Source: Canna indica
Lineage: Eukaryota > Streptophyta > Magnoliopsida > Zingiberales > Cannaceae
Assembly: GCA_034359265.1 (NCBI GenBank)
Contig: CP136890.1
Span: forward strand, 29,368,501 to 29,432,500
Direction: 5' to 3'
Length of the DNA: 64,000 bases
A program made the position numbers and the translations under genes. Below the pieces are notes generated by a model. It was not told where the DNA came from and ran no database searches. It saw only the letters and a list, made by a program, of their open reading frames with translations. Of the stretch, positions 46,498 through 58,085 are shown one piece after another. Positions within the stretch are counted from its first letter, which is position 1. Every line of letters begins with the position of its first letter.

Positions 46498-47505
46498 CTT
46501 GGATACCCATGAGGCATAATTTCGAAGCGGCTTTTTGTTCACGATGAGAGGAGGCTTCACTTGATTAAATAAAATATTTTGAAGCATTCTTCATCTTCTT
46601 GTCATCTTTCTTTATATGGGGACAATTGTTCTTCTTATGTCCATTTTCTTGACAAAAGAGACACCTTACCTTTTTTCTCTGATTTTTTGTGCTCCTTTGA
46701 CAAGATAGGCTTTGGGCATCAAAAATCAAGTTAGTAATAAGTGTACGACCATTGTCATCACCACCTTCATCAAGAGTAATTAGCTCTTCAATTTTTGCAG
46801 TCATATAACATATTTAAGCATGCCCAAATATTGAATACGGGAGTAGAATGCATGACCTTCTCAAGTATGTCATTTGAAAATGAGCAATATAAATAATGCA
46901 TTGTTTTAGCATTCAAATTAAAGGAGTCAATCTCATTTTGTGTCCAAGCATGCATATCACTTTTAAGTTTGATATAATCAACTTTTAACATGTTAAATAT
47001 TGGGTAAATAGATGAAAATGGCCCCAACTTTTATGAATTTCTCAATTTTGGCCAATCCTTTGATTGGTCTCAATTCTATATAAGAAGTTTAGGATTGATT
47101 CCAATAATAGCCATCCGTCAGCCTGACGTGATCTCGCCTGTTAGTTCGCTGATGTGGCGAAACGATAATAATATTTTATTAACGCCACGTCACTTTAAAA
47201 AACCCGAACCATATTTCTTTAAGTGACGTGACGATAATAAAATATTATTATCGGTTCGCCACGTCAGCGAACTAACGGGCGAGATCACGTCGGGCTGACA
47301 TATGGCTATTATTGGAACCATTCCTAAACTTCTTATATAGAATTGAGACCAATCAAAGGATTGACCAAAATTGAGAAATTCGTGAAAGTTGAGGCCATTT
47401 TTCAAAGCCTTGTGTCTTTAAGAAAGCATACATCCTATGTTTCCAAAGTCTAAAGTTAGAACTATCAAACCTAGGAAGTGTAGAGACCGACGACTCTAGT
47501 GTCAT
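46498..47505 (-). pseudogene. gag of E4, 5' part, interrupted by a MITE
   Basis: The start codon is at 47505, downstream of the primer binding site on the minus strand. Visible: PRFDSSNFRLWKHRMYAFLK, interruption by the MITE (47002-47403), then FNMLKVDYIKLKSDMHAWTQ, CLNMLYD, LDEGGDDN and the CCHC knuckle CLFCQENGHKKNNC. A CLMGIQDEV piece is fused directly to G3 RT at 46497. It shows the same shortened middle part as the other family members. Confidence 0.8.
47002..47403. mobile_element. Long-TIR MITE in the E4 gag
   Basis: The two halves are near-perfect inverted repeats from GAAAATGGCCCCAACTTTTA to AAGTTGAGGCCATTTTTC, and the centre is also palindromic (GCCACGTCAGCGAAC against GTTCGCTGATGTGGC). 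The left end extends to GGGTAAATAGATGAAAATGG, while about 10 terminal bases seem lost at the right. No ORF. It is probably Mutator-like; a clean target duplication is not visible. Confidence 0.8.
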
Positions 47506-47558
47506 TCTAGGATCGAGGCTAGATATAGACGAGATTGTGAATCTAAATCCATAATCCG

Positions 47559-47571
47559 CTCTGATACCAAA
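47559..47571 (-). other. Primer binding site of E4
   Basis: Minus strand TTTGGTATCAGAG(C) directly after the LTR end ACTTTCA. Confidence 0.85.
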
Positions 47572-50500
47572 TGAAAGTCGAATGACCTACACAAGAGGGG
47601 GTGGGGGTGGGGGTGAATAGTGTGTTCACTAAACTTTAGCCTAAATTCGGTTTTAATCCCTTTTCTTGATTACTTAGGCGAGTACTCAATTCAAATAGAT
47701 GAATGCGAAAGCGAGTAAATAATACAAGTAATCAAAACACAATATGAGGCAATGCAAACACTAAGATTTATAGTGGTTCGGCCCCAATGCCTACTCCACT
47801 ATCCAAGCATCCCCGCTTAGAATTTTCAACTTAGCTTTACTAAATTATGATTGTTTCCTTACAATTGAGGACTTTTCCCCAAAGAATCTCCGCTCTCACA
47901 CCAAGACACTTCCACACCCGGAAGTCTCCATCTTCAAACCGGGAGCACTCTCCCACCTCAAAACCTAAAGGACAACAAAAACTAATCCTAGTAAACTAAG
48001 TACACCGGTGGATTTAAGCCTCAAACACCAAGTTCACCACCCGGCTTAAACAAACCTAGCAACCTAGGTTTACACACTTGATATACAATGAAATGAACAA
48101 CAAAATACGATAATAAATGGATCAAAAATGTAAACAATAAACTACTTAGCTCCAACACAAGATCCCAGCTTCCACTTTATGCCTTGGATAATGAAACAGC
48201 GAAGTTGAAGGCCGAAATCAAAAATTCAATATCAAGGCTAGGTTTTGATGAAAATGAAAGAAATAGTGTCCTTTAGCCAATCACATGTGGATGTGTAGGA
48301 AATTATTTTTTGGTTAATGAATAATATAAGGCAACTTTTCATCATATGCTACATCTATATTTTGTATATATTAGATTGTGATGAACCCCATGAACCCGAG
48401 CAATTGAGTCCAAGGCCATGATGGGATCATGCGAGTGAGACTTGGAATCCAGATCCCATATTCTAAATGTTCCCAGTCGTAGGATCACTAGATAGACTGG
48501 TGCACTTGGTACATGCTTTATACGATAAGGAGTAGCTGATCTCACAATTACCTATGAGCTGTCATTAATGTACAAGTACAGGTGCTTATTAGGGAATGAG
48601 TTCACTGAACAGACCTACACGAGGAACACAGAATGGAATCCTTACATGAGTGTCAATAGGATGTTCCTCAGGTAAAAGTAGGTGCAAGTAGTCCTTGGAC
48701 CTGAGGTTGTCATAGTTACATTGCTTTGGTTCTATCCCTACATGGCCCGTAGCGTCATGTGCCGGGTATTACTGGGCATGAGAAAGCATTCATGAAGGTA
48801 GGTGAGCAACCAACATGGAATCGGTTACTCCTAGTGAGAGGAGATAATTAATGTCCTATGTGTCCCTACAAGTGTAGACTCGGGAATCTCTAGCCAGGGT
48901 AGACATGAAAGTCAGGAAGATATTTTTGACGTTTCATTATTGAGACGATATCTTGATGGGTGGAATACATATGAATCGGTATTAGGGTTTTACACTTCTT
49001 CCGTACCCTAGCTGACGTCGGGACATTGTAATCGAGGAACTTAGTTACACGGTAACTAATCACCGAAGGGCGTCCGATCCCCATAGATTGAATCTCACAC
49101 TATCCGGGTAGTCATGACACGTTGCTAGACGTCAATCTTGACTTGTGAGTGGAGTCTCTCACGACCACACTAAAGGGGTTTAGTGGTGGCTTGTAAGATT
49201 CAAATAGAAGTCATTTTATTCGATCCGACTCTCTGTTATGCATAACTCACTGCTGGCTTAGTGTGGGGCCCAATGGGTCACACACAATAGGCTAATCTCG
49301 TAATGGATCTTATGAGATAAAGTTCAAATGTGGCTCTATATGTTTACCAGTATGGACATGCTGTAACTCGATCACGGATCTTGTTTACGGACATGATAGG
49401 AAAGATATTACCTATAGGAATGAATACGCGAGGAAGGAGTTCCTCGGTAACCCTAATTTATAGGGCATCCCTAAATTGTAGGGATTGGCACATGATAAAT
49501 CCTAATAAATTAAAATTTAATTTATAGAGATAAATTAAAGTTTATATTTAGTTGGATTTAATTAATTTTGAATTAATTATAAATCCATTAAATATATATT
49601 ATTGTTTTAGAGTCTAACTCTAGAATTTTGAATTTCGGGGAGAGGTTTTAAAAAAGGGGGCCCAAGTCTACCTTGGTAGCAACCTATGCCCCTTATAAAT
49701 AGATGGCCTAACCTCCTTCAAGGGAGTTAAGCAAATTGGTTATTGATCTTGGAGAAGAGCAAGGGATTGGTTCTTGAGAGACTTCTTGAAGAGAAAAGCT
49801 CCAAGAACTCATCTCATCTCCTTGGGTGGCCGACCATCTAAAGCTTCCTTCTCCGATTTTGTGAAGCTGATTGAAGGTCTCTTCCTCTTGGGTGTGTCAT
49901 CTACTTCATCTTCATGGAGGAGTCCAAGAACGACAGCGAGGTATTCCTTCATCTTCCTCTTCGTTCTGTGGTTTTCTCATCCCATCTTCCTCCCTTTTGG
50001 TGTTTGGTTCTTGGTGGAAGGGTTGTCTTCACCTTGGTGCATTTCGGGGTTGAGATTGCCTCTCCGTTGAGCCACTACGAGTCTTGGTGTTCGTTGCCCC
50101 CTTGTTGCGAGGCGCCTAGTGCGGACTTTCCTTTGAGGACGTGCGTGTGTGCATCTTGAAAACGGGATTAGGAGCAGCCATATCATCCGTAGATCGTTGT
50201 TTTTGGGATGGTTTGAATTTTTTAAATCACTTTTCCGTTGTTCTTCTTATTCCCATCCCAACAGAAAAGTGGCTCAATCAATGGCTCAATATCTCATATA
50301 ATGGATCAATAATAATTATCTAATGTAAGGAAGGATGAGGAGACTTATTTATAGGGACCCAAAGGACTATGGCTCGGATGAAACCACACAACGGCTGAAA
50401 ATAGAGTTGTTACCTTCCGCCGGTCGATGTGTCGATCGATGGTTCGGTCGATCGAACATTTGATTGGATGTCGATTGAAAGCCTACTGTGGGGTTTTGAT

Positions 50501-51190
50501 GGAGTTCAATCACTCGTTAGTCGTAGGTCGGTCGACCGACCATTTGGTCGAAACTACAATGGATTCAGTTTTCAGCAAGGTCTAATCTTTTAAGCCTTAT
50601 TTAAATTTTCTTAACTTTAAGTTATTAATAAGGATTACCCCCCATTTGGATTCAATAAAAATATCTAAAAAATCAAAATCTAACTTTTGGGGCTTAGTAC
50701 AAATTTACGAAAGCCGAAAATTTTATAATCTCTCATGTCAAGTATGGATAGATTAAAGGTTTCCAAAAATTCCTTAAAAATAGGCCGTTAATTTGTTTCT
50801 ACCTAAGGAACCATTACCGAGACTTTTGGTGCCAAGAAATTGTCTAAGTCATATACCCCTCCAAGGAGCTCCCTAGGCTTAGAGAATTTTTGGGCCATTT
50901 TTTAATTTTCCTACTTTTCATGTTTTGGTGTTCGGATTTTGGTTTTAGAGTCCTTATGCATCAAATAGAGGATATACATAAATCTAGACACTCTAAACCT
51001 ACACTCAAGCTTCTTGGTGAATCTTGAGCGTCAATGAGCGTCCTTGCGAATTTCTTCAATTTTTCCGATCAAGGACGTCGTGCACTAACCAACTTGGAAC
51101 CTAAAAATAGTTTTTCATGAAAACATTAGTTCCATATTTTCTATCATCAAAACCGAGATTAAGACCAAGGTTGAAAACCTTAAGCCAATA
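47572..51190 (-). repeat. 5' LTR of E4, split by a solo LTR
   Basis: Parts 47572-48254 and 50264-51190 form one LTR of about 1.6 kb matching the E4 3' LTR. The high end reads TAAGCCAATA (TGTTGG start mutated to TATTGG). A GATCGAT/GTCGACC array lies at 50420-50545 and a TATA-like box near 50345-50354. Next to the right flank AATTTGACTTC the G1 reverse transcriptase frame resumes. Confidence 0.85.
48255..50263 (+). repeat. Copia-type solo LTR (2009 bp)
   Basis: It starts TGAAAGAAATAGTGTCC and ends CCCATCCCAACA, with exact target duplication GAAAA (48250-48254 and 50264-50268). It contains a TATA box CCTTATAAATAGATGG at about 49690 and a leader after it. The block around 49130-49290 (GTGGAGTCTCTCACGACCAC, GGGGCCCAATGGGTCACACA) is typical of large plant copia LTRs. 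No internal sequence. The ORFs of 60-98 codons at 49774-50323 lie in the presumed R/U5 and are not supported. Confidence 0.88.
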
Positions 51191-51923
51191 AATTTGACTT
51201 CATTCGCTCAAGTGTGTCTTCGTGGGGAGCACCAATGTTATTCATTAAGAAGGAAGATGGATTCATGTGCATGTGCATTGACTATCGCCAACTAAATAAG
51301 GTGACGATCAAGAATCGTTACACGCTGCCGAGGATTAATGATCTATTTGATTAGCTTCAAGGGGCAAAGTGGTTCTCCAAGATTGATTTGCGATCCGATT
51401 ATCATCAGTTGAGGATTCAAGACCATGATGTGCCCAAGACAACTTTCAGGACGAGATGTGGCCACTATGAGTTCTTGGTCATGTCCTTCGGGTTGATAAA
51501 TTCACCGGCAACTTTCATGCATTTGATGAACTGAGTTTCAAGGAATTTTTGAATGAATTTGTCATCGTGTTCGTTGATGACACCTTTGTGCATTCCAGGA
51601 GCAGGGAGGAGCATAGTGACCTGAGGTGGTTTTGGAGACTCTTATAGAGCATAAGCTTTATGCCAAGTTTTCCAAGTCTGAGTTTTGGCTAGATAGTGTG
51701 GGATTCCTATGACACATTGTGTCATGAGATTGGGTGAAGGTAGATCCTACAAAGGTAGAGGTAGTCCATAATTGGGAACAACCAACCAGTGTGACAGAGG
51801 TTCGCAATTTCTTGGGTTTGGTTGGCTATTACATAAAGTTGGTGGAAAACTTTTCGAGGATTGCGACACCCCTGACTCGATTGACATGAAAAAAGGTCAA
51901 ATTTGTCTGGGCTGACACAGAAT
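51191..51923 (+). pseudogene. Reverse transcriptase region of G1, decayed
   Basis: It resumes the G1 frame right of E4 and carries RT motifs in order: [49 protein letters not shown] and [19 protein letters not shown], and a catalytic box VDDTFVHS. Several stops and frameshifts follow. It ends with [20 protein letters not shown] before the LTR at 51924. Confidence 0.85.
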
Positions 51924-52799
51924 TGTAATACCTAAAAATCTTAATAATAATATTTTATTCTTGAGCGGGGGATCGTGGGCCCTAGTTAGCATGGATTGGC
52001 AGGAAGCTTTGGGATTAGACCTGAGTAAGCATTTAATGTAAAAAAATTAAGAAAAATTTTAATTGTCTTATCTCTGTGATTTAGCTTGCTAGGATGATAG
52101 AGGGTCTCAAGGCAAATTTAGCGGTGCAATCGGATCTCGAATCGGAGTTTGATCGCATGAGTTATGGGTTGTTTAAGTCGGATAGCTTAGGTAGGGGTAC
52201 TTTGGTCATTTGGACCCAACCAGTGTTTATAGATTAGACCCTGGGGTGTGCCGCCAGGGGTTTTAGCTGCACACCACCTGACGCAAAGGAGAGAGGAGAG
52301 AGAGGGCGTCGTCGAGGAGGAGGAGCTGCCGGAGTCAAATTTTCGTGAGTTCGTCAGTGTCGATCGAGGGAAGATGATGCGCGTCTTTTCCTTCCATTTT
52401 CTCTCCATCCAGTGAGTGGATTTAGACCTTATTTTCTCTAATTCTCGATTCAAGTCGTTGTTCTCATATCGGATCGGAAGTCAGATCGATCGTTTCTTAA
52501 TTGAACCATGTTGTTTACCCTTTATGGGAATAAAATATTTCTTTTTCTTTTCTCCTTTTTTTTTCTTACTGTGCTTTCGGTCGGTGCTGGCCGCGGTGAG
52601 AGGCGGTGCCCAGCATGGTGTCGCTGCCGCGCATGGGCAGCCGAGCCACGCGGTAGGGTGGCCGCGCGAGGCGCCGCCACCGCCACCGTCACGTGCTGGC
52701 GACGGTGTGCCGGCAGGCCCCGACGTTGGTGTCGGCGTCGCGGCGGCAGGTGGAGGGGATGAGGAGATGAAGATGACCTAGGTGGGGAGATGAAATAGA

Positions 52800-53216
52800 G
52801 GGCTGAGATTGATTTGGGTGGATGAAGGGCAGGGATTTGATCTCGTGTTGATGGAGGGATGAGATTGCATCTGGTTAGATGTAAGGCTGTGATTGCATCA
52901 TATAGATGATGGGCCGTGATTGCATCTGGTTAGATATAAGGCTGTGATTACATCATGTAGATAGAGAGCTGTGATTGCATCTGGTTAGTTGGAGGGTTGT
53001 GATTGCATCTGGTTAGATATAAGGCTGTCATTGCATCATGTAGAAGGAGAGCTGTGATTGCATCTGGTTAGATGTAAGGCTGTGATTGAATCATGTAGAT
53101 GGAGGCCTGTGATTGCATCTGGTTAGATGTAAAGCTGAGATTGTAACATGTTAAGTAGAGGGTTGTGATTGCATCATATTAGATGGAAGGGTGTGATTTG
53201 ATCTTGTTTAAATGAA
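52800..53216 (+). repeat. Minisatellite TGTGATTGCATCTGGTTAGA in the gypsy LTR
   Basis: About ten imperfect units alternate between GATTGCATCTGGTTAGATGT and GATTGCATCATGTAGATGGA types, giving a higher-order period of about 55-60 bases. Confidence 0.8.
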
Positions 53217-53221
53217 GGGCT

Positions 53222-54617
53222 TGTTGGATGGACCTTGGCACTAGAAGGGGGGTTGAATAGTGTCAATCCCCTTTTTCAGTTTTCTTTTACTCAATTTTAT
53301 CTTAACTGAATGCAGTGGTTCTTTGATGGTTGATATGACCTCAATTCAATGTCAATGATAGAAGCAAGTAAATAAACAATGCAAACAATAATATTTATAG
53401 TGGTTTGGCCAACCGCCCACTCCACTACCTTGGCTCCTTACCAAAGATTTTTAAATACTACTTTATAGAATTTATGTTTTCCTTTGAATACACTTGAGGA
53501 CACCCTTCTCCCTCACTTGGAGAACACCTCAATCCTATTCACCTAGGCAAAACACAATTCTACAAAGCTGACCCTAAGTGTTTCCTAGCACACCTAGCAA
53601 GCTATCCCAAACTAGAAAATAAGTTACAATAAACTTAAAATACAAGGAAAGAGCTTAAAGATTAAAAGATTGAACCAAGCTTCTTTCCACCGCCTTCTTG
53701 TCTTCAACTTGCAACAGGTTAATGACTCAAGGATTGCAGCACAGTTGAAGCAGAAGCAGCGCCTGGTTTAGATGTTGAAGACTGGGAGCAGAGAGCGTGC
53801 GCAGGTGTAGGTCTTTGAAGGCTTTAAAGAACTCTTTTAATGCTCAATGATTTTTGCAAAAGTGTGTAAAGAAGTTTGGTGGGGGGTATTTATAACCCCT
53901 CACCGGAACAGACCGTTCAACGGATGAAAAATCAACCGTTGAAGCCGTTCGGTCGCAAGGCCAGTCGATCAGTCGGTCGACAGACGGATCGGCTACCAGT
54001 GCGATCGCTCGTAGATGTGAGAGGTCGATCGACTGACCGGTCGATCGCCAACAAATATTCTGAAATTCGGTCGACCCGTCGGTCGACCGAATGGCTGCAG
54101 CGAGTCGCGATTGTGGTTATCTTTAGGTCGGTCGACCGATTGGCCGACCGCTACCTTTTTGCCATTTTTTTGCCTCTGTCAATCGACCAACCGGTCGACC
54201 GACGCAGCCCTGCATTCTTGCCTTCGCCAATTTTGGTCGACCAAATAGGCTACCATGCTATGCTATTGCCGTGTTCGGTCGATCGAACCCAGGCTAAGGA
54301 TGATTTCTTCCATGTGTTTTTATATGCCTTTTCTATGGGTTTGGTTTCCAAGTTTCAACTTGGATAACCTTACAATTTTGGCTTGGGATAAACTATCCTA
54401 GAGACATATTACATTAATTCTACTTGTCTAAATCCTGAGCCTTCTTCAATGACTTCTTCTTTCGTTTCTTTGACGATCTTTTCCGTCGTTCTGTTTGAAC
54501 GGATTTGGCATGTGTATCGCAACCTCAACCTGAACTCAAAACTTCACACTTTGGATTAAATACATGTTTGTTTTCATGAAAATAAAGATCGAGGCTTAAA
54601 AGAGACCCTTAAGCCAA
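53222..54617 (-). repeat. Solo LTR of the E family (1396 bp)
   Basis: Plus-strand ends TGTTGGATGGACC and TTAAGCCAACA, exact target duplication GGGCT (53217-53221 and 54618-54622). TATA box TATTTATAAC near 53887, hairpin TTCAACGG/CCGTTGAA (53916-53943), GTCGACC array 53950-54290. The ORF of 163 codons across this array is accidental. Confidence 0.9.
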
Positions 54618-55304
54618 CAGGGCTGAGATTTCATTACTGATTTATTGATTGTAACACTGTTATATTTATTTATAACAGTGATTTATTAAATAAATTAAGG
54701 TGTTTCTTCCATTATTCTAAATAATTATTTGGAGGCCTTAAGGTTAGCAAAAATATTCATGTTATATATAAAATTTCACCTAATCAACATTCTGGATTCA
54801 TTGGCGAGGTCTGTTTCATCAACAAACCTTTCAAACTTTGAAAACAATAGGCGGACGTCGCCTCATCTTGCGTGCCAAGCTGAAAAATAATATTTTATAT
54901 ATTTTTATGGTTCAATCTTAGATGATTCATGGATATAGTAGTTAATGAGGTGAATCTTATCCTAGATCAATGATTCCTATGACGAGTTATTTAATCCTAT
55001 TGTTTCAGTCCATTAATTTATAGATGAAGTTTCTTTTTCCACTACTTTCATGATACATGTGCATCCTTTCTTACAGTGCTATAATTCTATTTTATGATTG
55101 TTTATTTGTGCTGGGTATTCATGATTTATGAGTACTAGTTCTACATATATATTTCTATGTGGTTGTGATGCATGGCAGGAGGAGGTGGAGGATGAGGTAT
55201 GCACTTGACATACCATTTTTTACCTGTAGATAGCACATCTTGTTTATGCTTATATACTTGCGTATGTGGTGTTGTGATGTGCTTGTTGTATTTTTTGAAA
55301 GCCT

Positions 55305-55490
55305 CGCTGGTGAGGGGAGGGTATGCTCCAAAGAGACATCATTAGCCTTATTCCAGAAGTTCGGCTGGTGAGGGGAGGTCATACCCCAAAGAGACAGTCC
55401 AGAGACCCAAGCAGGTGAGGGGAACGTATGCCCCAATAGGCTAGCTCGGAAGAGCCAGTGCCGGTGAGGGGGGGCATGCCCCAAAGATAC
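55305..55490 (+). repeat. Tandem hairpin array in the gypsy LTR
   Basis: Four units of about 48-58 bases, each GGTGAGGGG....CCCC followed by AAAGAGAC or a variant. It is the same architecture as 8757-8935 in G2. Confidence 0.75.
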
Positions 55491-55575
55491 GACACTGAGC
55501 TGGGTGGTAGTTCGGCAGCCACTCGTCTACCAACCCTATGTGGCTATGTGGGACCAACGGGTCCGGGGAGCATGC

Positions 55576-56736
55576 TGATGAGTGTCGAATTCACCAAAAA
55601 TAAATACCTACTTCTTGAGATTTTGTAGTCATGACAAGTAGAGTCGAATCCACAGAGACTGGTTAGTTTTAAATTCTTTCAAAATCAAAAATTAAAAGAA
55701 AGAAAAAAGGGGGGGAGTTTAATTAGATGCAAGAAGACGTAAATAAAGATAGTAATTAAAAACAATAATTTACATTAAGGAGAAATCAATGAGAGGAAGG
55801 TCTAGCTAAAGGTACGTTCTCGATTTCGGTTCGTAGGATTGATCATAGACACAAAGAACGAGTTCCTTTATTTCTAGCAATTTAATAGACTATATGAATT
55901 GAACAGCAATCTCACATGTCAAATTAATTAAAGAATTCTATTAGTACGGATTGAACAGCAACCTCGACTAATTTGTCTCTAAATCTGGCATGGAACAACC
56001 ATACCGAAAGACTAACTATTGTCCTAATAATAGGGTAACAGACCAACAATTAAAAAGAAACAATAGAATAATTTCTGAAGAAAATAAATAAATACTAGAA
56101 AGCAAATATGTTAAGCTTAGAGGAATGTCATAACTCGTAGAACCGAAATGTCAAATCATCCTTTAGCTAGAAAGAAGTGAATTAGCCACATATCGCAAAC
56201 ACAAATATTTTCATTTTCCAAAAATCACTACTGAATTCAAACTTAATTCTAAACTGAAAAGAACAAAACTAAAAAGAATGCTAAAGTTAAAAAAAAACTC
56301 AGCCCCAGTTCATTACAACTTTTCTCCTCTTATAGGAGAATTCCAAATCTAACTATAATAGAAAATAAAAATCAAATCAACCTTACATGGCAATAAACTA
56401 ACAATTAAATATCTTGATTTAATATTTTAGACACAAAATGATAGTCCAATTCGCATGAAAACTTGAAAATAAAATTTCAACCTTTAACATGGTAAATTCT
56501 TGATCTGTCACATGCATCTTTACTAAGGCGTGGACACGTCCAAGGTAGTGCGACCAGGTCCAGCTATTTTTCCAATTTCTAGCTTCCAAAAAATATGCAA
56601 GGGGATTCTTTTTTATTTCTTTCCATCATTTGTTGCCTAAAAATTAAAAAATAATAATAAACACATTTTAGGAAGTATTTAATTTAAATTTAGCATGAAA
56701 ATAAGCAACAAAAGATGGAAAATAAATATGTCATCA
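55576..56736. repeat. Solo LTR, unclassified family (1161 bp)
   Basis: It starts TGATGAGTGTCG and ends ATATGTCATCA, with exact target duplication CATGC (55571-55575 and 56737-56741). The subterminal GTCGAATCCACAGAGACTGG is typical of a plant gypsy LTR family, but I cannot assign the clade. No coding sequence. Confidence 0.85.
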
Positions 56737-57461
56737 CATGCATATGATTGCGGTGTTGCATCCATCCTATTTTATTATTGTGGATATGTTTATTGATGGA
56801 TGCTTATACTTGTTGTTGTGGATATGAGCGGAGTGGTGGATGTGTTACTGATGCTTGTTCCGTCATTTTTAAGGATATTTTATACTTGTTGACGGATGTT
56901 TATTTCATGCATGTAGTTGTGGATATATTATTGCTGATTTCTTCTGACATTGTTGTTCATTATGTATCGGCTATTTGTGTTTTTATGCATGATGATTGAT
57001 TTGGTGAATTGAGAACTGATCTGCTCACTAAGTCCTAGTTGGACTTATCCCTCATTACTGTTATTTTGCAGCACTTGAGCTAGATCAGAGAGGTACCAGT
57101 GTGTAGTAGCGCGGCCGGTGGCGACAGGGCAGCAGGTCTCGTGACATGTCGTGATCGAGGAGGATACCGAGTCCAGTCGTTTTTATTTTGTTGAGTCATG
57201 TAGACTCGGTTATTTCGTTTTCGCATTTTCCTTAGTTTGAGGTGTCCTTGTTGGGACTTTAAAGTTTTGAAAATAAATTAAACCTTCAGTATTTTCTTTT
57301 AATTAGTGGTTGGGTTGTTTTAGAATTTGATGTTTTCCTTTAAGTTTTAAATGTCATAAAATGTTTGGGTTCATTACTTGTTTACGCATAGTTTATTTTG
57401 GGATTAGACTTCGGGGTACATGGCGTACCCTGGCCAATCATACCGGATTTGGGGTGTGATA

Positions 57462-58085
57462 GTTTGGTTGGATATTACATAAAGTTTGTGGAAAATTTTT
57501 CGAGGATTGTGGTACCCCTGACTCGGCTGACACAAAAAAATGTCAAATTTGTCTAGGATGGCTACTGTGAAAAGAGCTTTCAAAAGCTCAATGATTGTCT
57601 GATGTCGACACCAATGTTAGTGTTGCCATTGGGTTCTGGTGAATTTGTGGTGTACAGTGATGTCTCACGGATTGGCTTGGGATGTGTACTGATGAAGCAT
57701 GGCAAAGTGATCGCCTATGTGTCCCGATAATTGAAAAACCACGAGAGGAACTATCTAACACACGATCTGTAGTTGGTGGCAGTAGTGTTCAGATTGAAAC
57801 TGGGACGTCATTTTTTGTATAGGGAGGCCTATGAGATTTATACGGATCATAACAGCCTCCAATATCTGTTGACAGGGAAAGACCAAAATTTAAGGCAAGG
57901 GAGATAGTTGGAACTCTTGAAAGATTATGACCGCACCATTTTGTATCTTCCTGTGAAGGTGAAAATAGTGGCGAACATCTAGAGCAAAAAATCTATGGGA
58001 AGTTTGCCACATTTGGCTGCTGCGAAGGGACCCTTAGGATTTTTTGATCAACCATCTTGTTTCATAATTCTAGAAGAGACTTGAG
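57462..58085 (+). pseudogene. RNase H region of a G1-type gypsy element, decayed
   Basis: It starts again at the GYYIKFVENFSRI motif, so it repeats about 100 bases also present left of the LTR. It then shows STPMLVLPLGSGEFVVYSDV, GLGCVLMKHGKVIAYVSR, NHERNYLTHDL and IYTDHNSLQYLLTGKDQNLR. Stops are frequent. Sequence similarity to gypsy ends near 58085. Confidence 0.8.

Larger units (their letters stand above)
30264..51190 (-). mobile_element. Element E4: large composite minus insertion in gypsy G1
   Basis: The two outer ends are LTR ends of one copia-derived element. At 30264 and at 47572 the LTR 3' end reads TGAAAGTCGAATG on the plus strand, with a primer binding site next to the second. The 5' end of the high-coordinate LTR is at 51190. 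The flanks rejoin the G1 reading frame (about 30263 to 51191) with near-matching duplications ATTTT/AATTT. Within it lie a gypsy solo LTR, E5, E3, G3, a MITE and a copia solo LTR. The U3 part of its 3' LTR and most of its internal region are missing, removed with part of E5 and G3 by the deletion at 46497. Confidence 0.75.
51924..57461 (+). repeat. Gypsy-type LTR with two later solo-LTR insertions
   Basis: It starts TGTAATACC and ends TTTGGGGTGTGATA, with the expected final CA mutated to TA. It is about 2.97 kb once the insertions at 53222-54617 and 55576-56736 are removed. It has a GC-rich leader (52520-52790), a minisatellite (52800-53216) and a tandem hairpin array (55305-55490). Flanks AGAAT and GTTTG do not match. 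Instead a diverged copy of the same G1 segment (about 51822-51923) reappears at 57462. Confidence 0.75.
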
